From: a virus
DNA: 20,909 nt
IMG/VR virus record: IMGVR_UViG_3300010885_042044
Coordinates: 1-20,909 of that record
Direction: 5' to 3' (one strand)
Under the pieces are notes generated by a model. It searched no databases. It had not been told where the DNA came from and saw nothing but the letters and a program-made list of their open reading frames with translations. Within the stretch, counting starts at the first letter, position 1, and every line of letters begins with the position of its first letter. Positions 8,566 to 16,613 of the stretch are shown in pieces. The translations under genes and the position numbers were made by a program.

Positions 8566-8886
8566 ATGGCTAACTATTATGACCGTTACGGTAAATTTAG
8601 ATATGACGCTAATATGAAACCAGTTATTGGTATAACAATACCAGTATCCACATCAGATAAACAAGTAGTTTATAAACAAGGGTCAAGTAGACTTGACAAA
8701 ATGAGTAATATGTATTATCTTAATCCGTATAGCGGATGGTTAATTATGTTAGCTAATCCACAATTTGGTGGTTTAGAATTTAATATACCAGATTTATCAT
8801 TGATAAGAATACCTTATCCTTATGATAGTGCTATACAAAGATATATAATAGAATTAGATAATCATATAAAGCTTTATGGCGAATAG
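8566..8886 (+). CDS. Small LysM-like baseplate protein (gp53 / tail protein X-like)
   Basis: A 106-residue protein. Residues 38-85 resemble the LysM-like fold of phage tail protein X and T4 gp53: a polar start (GSSRLDKMSNMYY), the helix LNPYSGWLIMLANPQ where families show Y-G-x-x-x-W-x-x-x-x-x-A-N, and a closing strand before RIPYPYD corresponding to the usual 'G..LxIP' end. In the families, this protein sits at the baseplate between hub/tube and wedge and may contact peptidoglycan. The ATG follows an A-rich leader (TTAAAAAAAC) 26 nt after the preceding stop. Its 3' end overlaps the hub gene by 11 nt, suggesting translational coupling. Short length and divergence make the exact orthologue uncertain. 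Confidence 0.7.
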   Translation: MANYYDRYGKFRYDANMKPVIGITIPVSTSDKQVVYKQGSSRLDKMSNMYYLNPYSGWLIMLANPQFGGLEFNIPDLSLIRIPYPYDSAIQRYIIELDNHIKLYGE

Positions 8887-11800
8887 AATAGGATGTAGTG
8901 CTGGTAAAACAAGTTTAATAGACCCAAATAATTTTTCTGGACAAGGTTCTTTTGATAATATATCAGTTCCTTTAGAAGATTTGAACATATCAGTACAATT
9001 AAAAACTTTTAAAAAAGGAAGAACAATATTAGCAGCTGAAGGGGAATCAAAAAATGTTGATAGTTCTAAAACAGTATCTGTTACTTTTATTGAAGGAAGT
9101 AATGTTGGTGGTAAAAAAGTATTAACAACAAAATATACTGATTTAACCACTGTATTAGATAAAGGGGTTGGTGATAGTGAAAATTTAGGTATTACAAATA
9201 TTGAAGTTGATTTTAACTCATCATTTGCACCGCTAATAACAATACAATTCATAGATGTTAGAGGTAGCAGTATTTTCCAAAATGAAACAGAATTAAATAA
9301 TAAAGAAAATAAATATTCAGTATTTTTTCAATTACCTTATCCGTTATATGAATTAACAATAAAAGGTTATTATGGTCAACCTGTTAAGTATTGTTTACAC
9401 ATGACCAAATTCAATTCAAAATTTAACTCGAAAACTGGTAATTTTGAGATTACAGCAAACTTTATTGGGTATACATATGCTATGTTATCTGATATGTTAT
9501 TAGGTATACTTAAAGTTATTCCATACACTGCTAGAGGAGCTGCAAAATACGATGAACTTATAAAACAAAATCCAAAATTATTAAACTTAAATGATTTAAT
9601 GATTGAAATAAGTCAATTAGATAGTAAATTAAAAAAAATAGGTGGTAATGACCCAAATGCAGCTAAGGTTAATACATTAAAACAAATACTTGGTGATTTG
9701 GATTCAATTAAAGGCCAAATAGAGAGATTTGGTAGTGATATTGATGCGATTCCTGATAGAAATGGTTATGAACCATATAGATATATTGTATCAACTGATT
9801 ATGAAGGTGAAAAAACTAGTAAAGATACGTATATTGGAGGTGTTACATCTATAATAGATAGTTATAATAAAAAAGCTACTCCTCTCGGATTTGCATTAAA
9901 CTTAACTGATTTTACTACCTTAGATAGAAACGCATATTTATTTAAATCGCTAAATGACACAACAACACCTAAACTTAGTGATGTTAGTGATAGAGTAGGT
10001 ATTATAGGTGATACCATAACATTTTTTGTTTATAATATGAATAAGCAATATAATACTATTAATACAGTTGGTCAATCAATAACATTAGAAATAGGTAAAG
10101 CAGAAAACGAATTAGCAATATCAATTGGTAAAGTACTTAAAGAGGGGCTTGGATTTGAATCAACAGTAAGGAATATAGTTGAATGTTTTACAGTTGCTGT
10201 TGAAGTTTTATTATCAGTTATTTATGATGTGTCAGTAGAAGCAGAAGAAAACAAAACAAGAAAAGAAGAATTAAAAACCGCTTTTAATAACCCAAAAAAT
10301 TCTGATAAAAAAGCAAAAGTAAGTGAAAAATTTTACCCATGGCCAGATTATAGAGAAAAGGTTCAAAATGAAGGTTATAAAGAAAAATACTTAGGTTCTT
10401 ATGGTGTATTAAAAACACCAAGTAACGTAACTGAATTGGCATTTATTGATGATTTATTAAACGCTTTTGTAAAGGCTAAAAAAGCTGAAAATGATGCGGC
10501 TTTAAATTTAAATGTTGAAAACAGTGTGTGGTTGCCAGTTAATGCATTTGATACTATTTTATTTGACAAAGTATCTCCATATTCTAGATTACCATCAAAC
10601 GCAACTAATATTGATGTTATAAGATTGATAGTTATAAGAGCTATGACTTTCTTAGGTTATACAAATGATAAAACTGTTTTGTCTAATAATGATTCTGCTG
10701 CAATAATAGCTATGGCAACAGCTGAGGCTAATGCTATAATAAATGATAAAAATTTAAAACAAGATGTAAAAAAAGCTGTTATAGAGTCATTTAAAAATCA
10801 GGCTGATAATGTATTTGCTGGAGTGGTTAGTGTTGAGGGAATTGCTAAAGATATTAGCAAAACCCCTACAACCCCTGAAACTATGAAGGTTCTTAGTGGT
10901 GAATATACATATGATTATATATTTAATGATACAGTTGTAACAACACCTATTTTAGATAAGGCAGGTTTTATTATAGGTTATACATATACAGATAATCAAA
11001 GAAGGATAATACCAATAACAGAAAGTTTTCAGTTAGGTAATTGGAGTAGAAATATAACTGATTTAAAAAAAATTAGTGCTGGTGGTAATGTTTTTTTAAC
11101 AAATTATGGAAGTGGGTATAAAGGTAATCTATCTGGTGAAATAATCAAACCAGATGATGGTGGGTCATATGTTAAAATTTTAACTATGTCTAAATATAAT
11201 GAATATAAAGATAGAAAATTATCAGAAAATAATATAGCAATTGAAAATATATTTAAAATTACTGACCTTACAAAAGGTACAGGGTATAATGTTTTTGGTG
11301 GTATATATGGTATTCAGGAATTTGTTAATATGGATTATGAAGATACATCATTGGTTAATTTACCACTTAGGTTTGTGTTTTATTCTAATACAAATTTAAA
11401 TAAAGATGAAAAAAATCAGAATTCAAATTCATTAAGTTATAATAGAGCATATAGCAAATTAGATTTATTACCTATTGATATTGATTATCCTAATTTAACC
11501 GCAAGTCTAGCAGATTCAGATACTGAATTAAAAAAAGTAAAAATTAATGGTGCTGATGTAAACATACATGATGGATATGGCTTCAATAGAAAATTTTTTA
11601 ATTCAACATCAAATGGTGATACGAATATAACATACCCATACATTGAAAACAGATTCAGATTAAAACAAGCTAGTGTTTTGGGTATTATAAACCCAAAAGA
11701 AACAAACATTAGTTTATTTGGTAGCAAATTTTATTATAATAACGGAAATCCAGCAAAAGCTCTTTTATTTTTAAACACATTACCATTTAATGGTGAAACA

Positions 11801-14362
11801 TTTGAAAAACCAGAAATAATCAATATGTTTAATAAAGTTGGTGGTTTTATTCATGCCCCAACACTTTGGTGCGCATATATTGGAGGATTATTATGGAGGG
11901 CTGATAATATAGACCCAACAACAAAAAAATGGAAAGATGTGATAAGATGGGATTTATCTTATACTAATGATAAAGGTGAAATAGAAACAATATATTATGA
12001 AGCAGCTACTGATGAGGCAGAAAGGGTTGAAACTTTTAAACTTATAGGTGCTAAATATGATGGTTACCCTAATGGGCCAGGTTCATTTAGTGATTGTTTA
12101 TTGTATATGCCAGAACAGGCTAGAAATGAATTTAAAATAATTTTTTTTGAGTTTTGTAATGGAAATATTTGGGCAAATATTAAAAATGGGTTAGAGATTT
12201 TTAAAGATGGTTTTGAATGTAGGAAATTTATAGATGAATTTTATGAATCTTCTTTTAAAAAAAATGATAATAAAACTGTTTCAGCAAATATAATTAATAA
12301 AAATTTGTATAATAATTTATTAAATACTGAAAAGTACAATTCAATATTGCCAGTGCAATATTTTTACCGCAAAAATTTCCTAAATCTTACTAGCTATAAT
12401 GATGCTTTATTTTTAGAATTAAAAGGCGATTATGAATCAAATACAGCTATAAGAGCAATAATTAATGCCATGAAAGAGGAATCAATAATTGTTAATTCTG
12501 GTCCTAATATATGGAAAGAAAAACCAACAAAATCTGGTGAAGATATTTATGTTGATACAACTACAACAAAAGAAACTTTAAATACTTATTTAAAAGCAAT
12601 TAAAGATGTTTTTAAAAATAAACCTTTAGAGGAAGATATAAAAAGCAAAACTAAACAAGAAGTATTTGGAACTGATAGTGATGAGTTTATTAAATTTCAA
12701 TTATATAGAAATTGTAAAAACATATATGATAAATGGATTGGTGGTGCAAAAGATGGTAAAAATATAATGTTTCAATGTGGTTCTTTTGATGAAAAACCAG
12801 AACCAACAAGAAATGGTAAAGATATAAAATTAGCTAAAGAATATAGAAATACTATAACACCTAAACTTATTGATAGTTTTAGATTTGTAACTAGGTCATT
12901 TAAAGATATAGGTAGCGATTTCTATGTTGACCCTACACCAATAGGTACGTATTTAAAAGAAAACCCAAATTCAAGTTTTTATGATTGTGTTACAAACTTA
13001 TTAGCATCAAATAATTTTGATTTTATAGCATTACCATCATTTATAAACTATAATGATAGAGAAGTTATGGAATCCTTATTCGAACCATATTCTTATAAAG
13101 ATAGTATTGAAAATGGTATCTGTGGACCTAGTTTTGTGTGTGTTTATGTTGGGCAAAAATCTAAACATTTAGATTTTAATGGTTCAGACTATGAAAACGA
13201 TGGTTTCGATGTTCAATGTGGTAAAGATGGTAACTTGTTAGGCTTACCAGGTGATTTTGCAGAAGAAAGCAAAGATTATGAAAATAATGTGGCGGTATTT
13301 AAAGTAGCGTATAGTCAACAAAATCAAAATATTTTTAAAGACATTATATTAGACCAAAGCGAATTCACGGAAACTGAAGAATCATTAAAAATAATTGATG
13401 ATATATCTAAAACAGGCTCTGAAAATCAAAGACATTTTGGTGGTCAAAACTTATATAGTGTATACGGTGTTAGAAGTTACAAAGCACAAGTTGAAATGAT
13501 GGGTAATGCCATGATTCAACCTATGATGTATTTTCAGTTAGATAATATACCAATGTTTCATGGTGCTTATATGATAACACATGTAACACATAGTATAAAA
13601 CCTAATAGTATGTCTACCAATTTCACTGGTGTTAGAATAAGAAACCCAGAAACACCAATATCAAAAGCTAGTGATTTATATATATCTTTATTAAGAACTA
13701 TTGAAATTACCGCAACAGATACAACACCTTTAGGTTGCCCACCTAATGGTGGTAGAGAACCAGATAAAACAAGTGGGTTTGGTTATAAAACAACGATAGA
13801 AAAACTATTAAATGGTACTGAAACAGATGCTAATAAAATAGCTTCATTTGAAGGTTTTAAAACCGTAACATCTTTTTATGATTTTAAAACTAACAAATTA
13901 ACAGAAACAGGTGTGCTAGCATTATCACAAGGAATAGCTGAAGGGCTTGGGGTAAACACTTATAGTTGTTTTAACCCTGGTAATTTAGTTGGTGGCACTT
14001 GCGGTTCAAAAAAGAATTTCCAAAAATTTGAAACATGGTCAGGTGGTTGGGAAAAATATGAAACATTATTGAAAGAAAAAACAGCATCATTAGGTGATTC
14101 ACCATCAATTAATTACGCTAACTGTCATACACTTGAAACCAATGCTGTATTAAAAGCTGCTGGTGTTAAATATAATGTTAGTGGACCATATAATTATGCT
14201 GGTGGTTCACCAACATTAAGACAATATATAAATGTTTATGCTCCATGGGGTGATGTTCCAAATAACCCAGCAAATTATATTGCAGATATAGCGGTTACTA
14301 TGAAGATTAATGGATATGATATTAATGTTGATGAACCGATGAGTAACTATATTAAATTTTGA
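8876..14362 (+). CDS. Giant baseplate hub protein with C-terminal lysozyme-like domain
   Basis: An 1828-residue protein starting inside the previous gene (11-nt overlap). Residues ~130-210 carry a conserved-looking stretch with LTIKGYYG and FEITANFIGYTYAMLSDM, as seen in hub/tube-proximal baseplate proteins. About residues 1525-1595 look like a hub domain closing with FQLDNIPMFHGAYMITHVTH. From about 1650 to the end is a separate domain: AEG (E1689), FNPGNL (N1700-N1703), KFETWSGGWEKY, LRQYINVYAPWGD and NNPANYIADIA. These match in order the phage muramidase-like family with motifs 'EG...NNPGN', 'F.T...G..A', 'YAP...N....Y...VA'; E1689 is the candidate catalytic Glu. In T4 this job is split between gp27 (391 residues) and gp5 (575 residues, with lysozyme inserted). 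Likely location is the tail tip, with local cell-wall digestion during entry. The middle ~1000 residues are unassigned. Confidence 0.75.
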   Translation: MANRIGCSAGKTSLIDPNNFSGQGSFDNISVPLEDLNISVQLKTFKKGRTILAAEGESKNVDSSKTVSVTFIEGSNVGGKKVLTTKYTDLTTVLDKGVGDSENLGITNIEVDFNSSFAPLITIQFIDVRGSSIFQNETELNNKENKYSVFFQLPYPLYELTIKGYYGQPVKYCLHMTKFNSKFNSKTGNFEITANFIGYTYAMLSDMLLGILKVIPYTARGAAKYDELIKQNPKLLNLNDLMIEISQLDSKLKKIGGNDPNAAKVNTLKQILGDLDSIKGQIERFGSDIDAIPDRNGYEPYRYIVSTDYEGEKTSKDTYIGGVTSIIDSYNKKATPLGFALNLTDFTTLDRNAYLFKSLNDTTTPKLSDVSDRVGIIGDTITFFVYNMNKQYNTINTVGQSITLEIGKAENELAISIGKVLKEGLGFESTVRNIVECFTVAVEVLLSVIYDVSVEAEENKTRKEELKTAFNNPKNSDKKAKVSEKFYPWPDYREKVQNEGYKEKYLGSYGVLKTPSNVTELAFIDDLLNAFVKAKKAENDAALNLNVENSVWLPVNAFDTILFDKVSPYSRLPSNATNIDVIRLIVIRAMTFLGYTNDKTVLSNNDSAAIIAMATAEANAIINDKNLKQDVKKAVIESFKNQADNVFAGVVSVEGIAKDISKTPTTPETMKVLSGEYTYDYIFNDTVVTTPILDKAGFIIGYTYTDNQRRIIPITESFQLGNWSRNITDLKKISAGGNVFLTNYGSGYKGNLSGEIIKPDDGGSYVKILTMSKYNEYKDRKLSENNIAIENIFKITDLTKGTGYNVFGGIYGIQEFVNMDYEDTSLVNLPLRFVFYSNTNLNKDEKNQNSNSLSYNRAYSKLDLLPIDIDYPNLTASLADSDTELKKVKINGADVNIHDGYGFNRKFFNSTSNGDTNITYPYIENRFRLKQASVLGIINPKETNISLFGSKFYYNNGNPAKALLFLNTLPFNGETFEKPEIINMFNKVGGFIHAPTLWCAYIGGLLWRADNIDPTTKKWKDVIRWDLSYTNDKGEIETIYYEAATDEAERVETFKLIGAKYDGYPNGPGSFSDCLLYMPEQARNEFKIIFFEFCNGNIWANIKNGLEIFKDGFECRKFIDEFYESSFKKNDNKTVSANIINKNLYNNLLNTEKYNSILPVQYFYRKNFLNLTSYNDALFLELKGDYESNTAIRAIINAMKEESIIVNSGPNIWKEKPTKSGEDIYVDTTTTKETLNTYLKAIKDVFKNKPLEEDIKSKTKQEVFGTDSDEFIKFQLYRNCKNIYDKWIGGAKDGKNIMFQCGSFDEKPEPTRNGKDIKLAKEYRNTITPKLIDSFRFVTRSFKDIGSDFYVDPTPIGTYLKENPNSSFYDCVTNLLASNNFDFIALPSFINYNDREVMESLFEPYSYKDSIENGICGPSFVCVYVGQKSKHLDFNGSDYENDGFDVQCGKDGNLLGLPGDFAEESKDYENNVAVFKVAYSQQNQNIFKDIILDQSEFTETEESLKIIDDISKTGSENQRHFGGQNLYSVYGVRSYKAQVEMMGNAMIQPMMYFQLDNIPMFHGAYMITHVTHSIKPNSMSTNFTGVRIRNPETPISKASDLYISLLRTIEITATDTTPLGCPPNGGREPDKTSGFGYKTTIEKLLNGTETDANKIASFEGFKTVTSFYDFKTNKLTETGVLALSQGIAEGLGVNTYSCFNPGNLVGGTCGSKKNFQKFETWSGGWEKYETLLKEKTASLGDSPSINYANCHTLETNAVLKAAGVKYNVSGPYNYAGGSPTLRQYINVYAPWGDVPNNPANYIADIAVTMKINGYDINVDEPMSNYIKF

Positions 14363-14388
14363 TATTATAAATTAATTTAGTAGATTTG
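14357..14388 (+). promoter_or_regulatory. Putative Bacteroidota-type promoter overlapping the hub stop codon
   Basis: TTTTG at 14357-14361 (overlapping the hub gene's TGA) and a perfect TAGATTTG at 14381-14388 are separated by 19 nt, matching TTG-N19-TAnnTTTG. Transcription would begin about 4-7 nt after the second box, at or just before the ATG at 14396, so the transcript would be nearly leaderless. A TATAAATT (one mismatch to the T4 late box) lies in the spacer at 14365-14372 and is an alternative. Confidence 0.5.
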
Positions 14389-14395
14389 CATAATT

Positions 14396-15022
14396 ATGGT
14401 AGCAAATATAGTTTCATTAAATAGTATAGATGTTTCACAAGACTTTAATGTAGTGGATTCCATGGATAAAATAATTCATGGTCTCCCTACGCTAATAGTT
14501 GGATATAATTTAGTCGATAAAGCATATCCAGATTTTGATATATTGGATATATGTGTTACTGAAAACATATATTGGACATTTAAGAAAACTGAAAAAAGAG
14601 ATAAATTTACTGAAGATTTAGATTGGTTTATTACCAAAGTATATAATGATTTGGTTAAAGATATAAATTATGTATTTGTAGACCCAATACAATTTAGACC
14701 ACATACAATCATAAAAATAATAAGAAAAATATATAATATTAAAAATATTATTACTTATATTAATGATGATATGGTATACATATATGGCGAAAAATTGATA
14801 TTTGGGGTTGATTTAAGATTATTAAGGTTTATAGGTGTTGATACAGATAAACTAATAAACAAATTAAAACAAAAAAGTGCTGACTTTTTGATGGGTAAAG
14901 AGATACTTATAGAATATAAAAAAACTGTTGAAACGCTTGGTAACAAGGCGAGATACATACCTTATTTATTTTCTATAAGAAATGGAGAAAACAATACTAC
15001 TAGCCTCGTTTATATTCCCTGA
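14396..15022 (+). CDS. Uncharacterised 208-residue phage protein
   Basis: Not recognised. The sequence alternates predicted strands and helices (PTLIVGYN near 31, YVFVDPIQF near 92, a basic Ile-rich helix at 104-120, then ITYINDDMVYIYGEKLIFGVDL at about 119-140). It has no Cys cluster, membrane segment or catalytic motif. It reads like a compact soluble alpha/beta protein. ATG 14396 was chosen as the first Met. An in-frame ATG at 14462 (M23) is an alternative if the promoter at 14357-14388 is used and leaderless initiation is poor. The 3' end overlaps the next gene by 41 nt, suggesting coupled expression. Its position between the hub and small acidic genes suggests a late or assembly function, but no function can be assigned. 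Confidence 0.8.
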   Translation: MVANIVSLNSIDVSQDFNVVDSMDKIIHGLPTLIVGYNLVDKAYPDFDILDICVTENIYWTFKKTEKRDKFTEDLDWFITKVYNDLVKDINYVFVDPIQFRPHTIIKIIRKIYNIKNIITYINDDMVYIYGEKLIFGVDLRLLRFIGVDTDKLINKLKQKSADFLMGKEILIEYKKTVETLGNKARYIPYLFSIRNGENNTTSLVYIP

Positions 15023-15383
15023 AAGGGTTGAATGGTTCTTAAATTATCTTGAGAACAAATTTAGTATAACAAAAGATAAGGTATTTTGTTATAAGAATTT
15101 AGACGATGAATCTAAACATATCCTCACTTTTAAATTAATAATTCCAGAAAACAAAAATTTAAACCTTAAAGATTTATTTCCAAGTGCGATACCAATACAT
15201 AAAAAAGGTGATGCGTTATACACAATAAATGCTTTAAATATGATAATAGATTTAAAACATGGTGATAGTATAGGTAATGTTGAATATCGTTCTATTAAAA
15301 TAGATTGGTCAGATTATCAAAACAAATTAATCATCACAAAAGGAAAAGAACTGGTGTTTTTAAACATTAGTAGAGTTTTTTAA
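14982..15383 (+). CDS. Uncharacterised 133-residue phage protein
   Basis: Not recognised. It begins MEKTILLASFIFPERVEWF, with a KDKVFCYKNLDDES segment, a strand-rich middle (HILTFKLIIP), then FPSAIPIHKKGDALYTINALN and IKIDWSDYQNKLIIT, suggesting a single small alpha+beta domain. There are no membrane segments. It starts 41 nt inside the previous gene; the start ATG is preceded by AGAA-rich sequence rather than a true Shine-Dalgarno. The overlap implies the two products are made together and perhaps interact (inference). There is no visible catalytic motif. Confidence 0.8.
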   Translation: MEKTILLASFIFPERVEWFLNYLENKFSITKDKVFCYKNLDDESKHILTFKLIIPENKNLNLKDLFPSAIPIHKKGDALYTINALNMIIDLKHGDSIGNVEYRSIKIDWSDYQNKLIITKGKELVFLNISRVF

Positions 15384-15432
15384 TGTTTTATGATATTTAT
15401 TATAAAATAACATTCAATTTAAACTAATTGGT

Positions 15433-15633
15433 ATGAATAATTATAACGATAAACAAAACAAACCTAAAGATAAAAATCTAAACACTGCTTTAGAGGGTTA
15501 TTTAGGTTCTGAAAACCAAGACCCTAATATGGATTGTACTAGTGGTGTTTGTGTAATAAAAGGCGATAAAAGTCTAGTAGAAAGAATAAACAAAAAAATA
15601 ATTACCGAAGACGGTAGACAATTATTATTTTAA
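15433..15633 (+). CDS. Uncharacterised 66-residue hydrophilic protein
   Basis: A small protein with a Lys/Asn/Asp-rich, probably disordered N-terminal half, then CTSGVC (C35, C40) and a more conserved-looking tail, KSLVERINKKIITEDGRQLLF. The ATG follows an AT-rich 49-nt gap and the stop is 7 nt before the next start. The two-cysteine motif is too small for a standard zinc site by itself, though dimerisation or a disulfide is possible. Coding status is supported by tight packing between neighbours and similar base use; function unknown. Confidence 0.7.
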   Translation: MNNYNDKQNKPKDKNLNTALEGYLGSENQDPNMDCTSGVCVIKGDKSLVERINKKIITEDGRQLLF

Positions 15634-15640
15634 GATATAA

Positions 15641-16372
15641 ATGAGAAAGAAAAATAAATTTAATCCAGAACTACTTAAAGAAGAACTTAATAGATTTAAA
15701 CTATTAGAAAACTATAACTTCTATACTGGTAAACAAGAGGTTCCAGAATATCATGTACCAAATCCAGATGATAATGTTATCTTAGGTAATTTGGAAGAAT
15801 TAGATGAAGCTGATGAAGAACCAACAGATGATGAACTTGGAAATTTAGCTTCTGATTTAGGTGTTGATGCACCAGAAGATGAACAAGCACCAGAAGAACC
15901 TGCTGATGAAGAGCCAGCAATTGAAGAGCCAGCTATTGAAGAACCTGCTGGTGATGAAGTAGAAGTTGACGTTACTTCTTTAGTTAAGGGCTCTGAAGAG
16001 GCTAAAATGGCTGCTGATAAAGCAAGTCAAAATTCAGAAATGCTTTTACAAAAATTAACAGATTTAGAATCTAGGCTTTCTAGTATGGATGCCGTTACTA
16101 ATAAAATTGCTGAATTAGAAAAAGAGATAATTAAAAGAAATCCAACTCCAGTTGAAAAATTAGAAATGCGTTCTTTAAGTTCTTATCCTTATTCTCAAAA
16201 ATTAACTGATTATTGGGCTGATAAAGAAGGTGCTTATGATGTTATGGATAAAGAGAAAGAAAAGAAAGAATATACTCTAACACAAAAAGATGTTGACACT
16301 AGTTATTCTGAACCTGATATTAAACAAAGTTTCAGCGTTAAAGAGGATGATTATACAGAAGAGGATATTTAA
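15641..16372 (+). CDS. Acidic Glu/Pro-repeat coiled-coil protein, possible virion or prohead-core component
   Basis: A 243-residue protein. A basic N-terminus (MRKKNKFNPELL) is followed by an amphipathic helix (KEELNRFKLLENYNFY, residues 13-28). Residues 50-110 are very acidic with an EEPAx pentapeptide repeated four times at 85-104. Residues 116-166 are a likely coiled coil (LLQKLTDLESRLSSM, IAELEKEIIKR). The C-terminal part contains EMRSLSSYPYSQKLTDYW and a charged end. Scaffold and core proteins of myoviruses share this acidic coiled-coil style, so an internal head, scaffold or assembly role is a reasonable guess, not a call. The start follows the previous stop by 7 nt; a terminator follows the stop. 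Confidence 0.8.
   Translation: MRKKNKFNPELLKEELNRFKLLENYNFYTGKQEVPEYHVPNPDDNVILGNLEELDEADEEPTDDELGNLASDLGVDAPEDEQAPEEPADEEPAIEEPAIEEPAGDEVEVDVTSLVKGSEEAKMAADKASQNSEMLLQKLTDLESRLSSMDAVTNKIAELEKEIIKRNPTPVEKLEMRSLSSYPYSQKLTDYWADKEGAYDVMDKEKEKKEYTLTQKDVDTSYSEPDIKQSFSVKEDDYTEEDI
15893..15952 (+). repeat. Four-copy 15-nt in-frame tandem repeat (EEPAx)
   Basis: Four consecutive degenerate 15-nt units encode EEPAD, EEPAI, EEPAI and EEPAG. Units differ mostly at synonymous positions (GAA/GAG, CCT/CCA, GCT/GCA), so the repeat appears maintained at protein level rather than freshly duplicated. It probably forms a flexible acidic spacer. Confidence 0.75.
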
Positions 16373-16394
16373 TAAAAAATAAAAATGATTAATT

Positions 16395-16415
16395 AAAGGC
16401 CCTAGGGCCTTTTTT
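16395..16415 (+). terminator. Rho-independent terminator ending the late-type gene block
   Basis: Perfect 18-nt palindrome (arms AAAGGCC and GGCCTTT around CTAG) followed by a run of six T (16410-16415). It lies 22 nt after the stop of the 15641 gene and upstream of the promoters for the ssDNA-binding protein, separating the two transcription units. Confidence 0.85.
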
Positions 16416-16443
16416 ATTTTAATTACATTTATTTTATTATTTA

Positions 16444-16475
16444 TTTGCTTCATAAATAAATTAAAAGTATATTTG
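16444..16475 (+). promoter_or_regulatory. Putative Bacteroidota-type promoter P1 of the replication cassette
   Basis: TTTG at 16444-16447 and a perfect TATATTTG at 16468-16475, separated by 20 nt, match the Bacteroidota primary-sigma consensus. The leader to the ATG at 16614 would be about 130 nt. The second box and its flanks (AGTATATTTGT) recur exactly in P2. Confidence 0.6.
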
Positions 16476-16528
16476 TAAAAATATCTGTTAAATGCTATAA
16501 AAATACACAAAATAAATGCTGATATAGC

Positions 16529-16558
16529 TTGACTTTTGAGCAAAATTTAGTATATTTG
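16529..16558 (+). promoter_or_regulatory. Putative Bacteroidota-type promoter P2 of the replication cassette
   Basis: TTGAC at 16529-16533 and a perfect TATATTTG at 16551-16558 with 19 nt after TTG, a near-consensus Bacteroidota promoter. Predicted start is about 16562-16565, giving a leader of about 50 nt. The heptamer AAATGCT occurs twice just upstream (16490-16496 and 16514-16520), a possible operator but short. Confidence 0.7.
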
Positions 16559-16560
16559 TG

Positions 16561-16613
16561 TAACTAAAAAAGTAAATAAATAACATATATATAAACCTAA
16601 AAACAAAAACAAG
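16561..16613 (+). promoter_or_regulatory. A-rich unstructured leader of the ssDNA-binding protein gene
   Basis: The 53-nt leader has only two G residues and consists largely of A with runs such as CTAAAAACAAAAAC before the ATG. No Shine-Dalgarno is present, as is usual in Bacteroidota. T4 gp32 represses its own translation by binding an unstructured AU-rich leader. The same mechanism is possible here but is inferred only from composition. Confidence 0.35.

Noticed and set aside
16277-16543. 88-codon open frame on the - strand, hydrophobic
   Set aside because: It overlaps the acidic protein gene, a terminator and a promoter, has low-complexity Ile/Phe/Asn composition typical of reversed AT-rich DNA, and no supporting neighbour on that strand.
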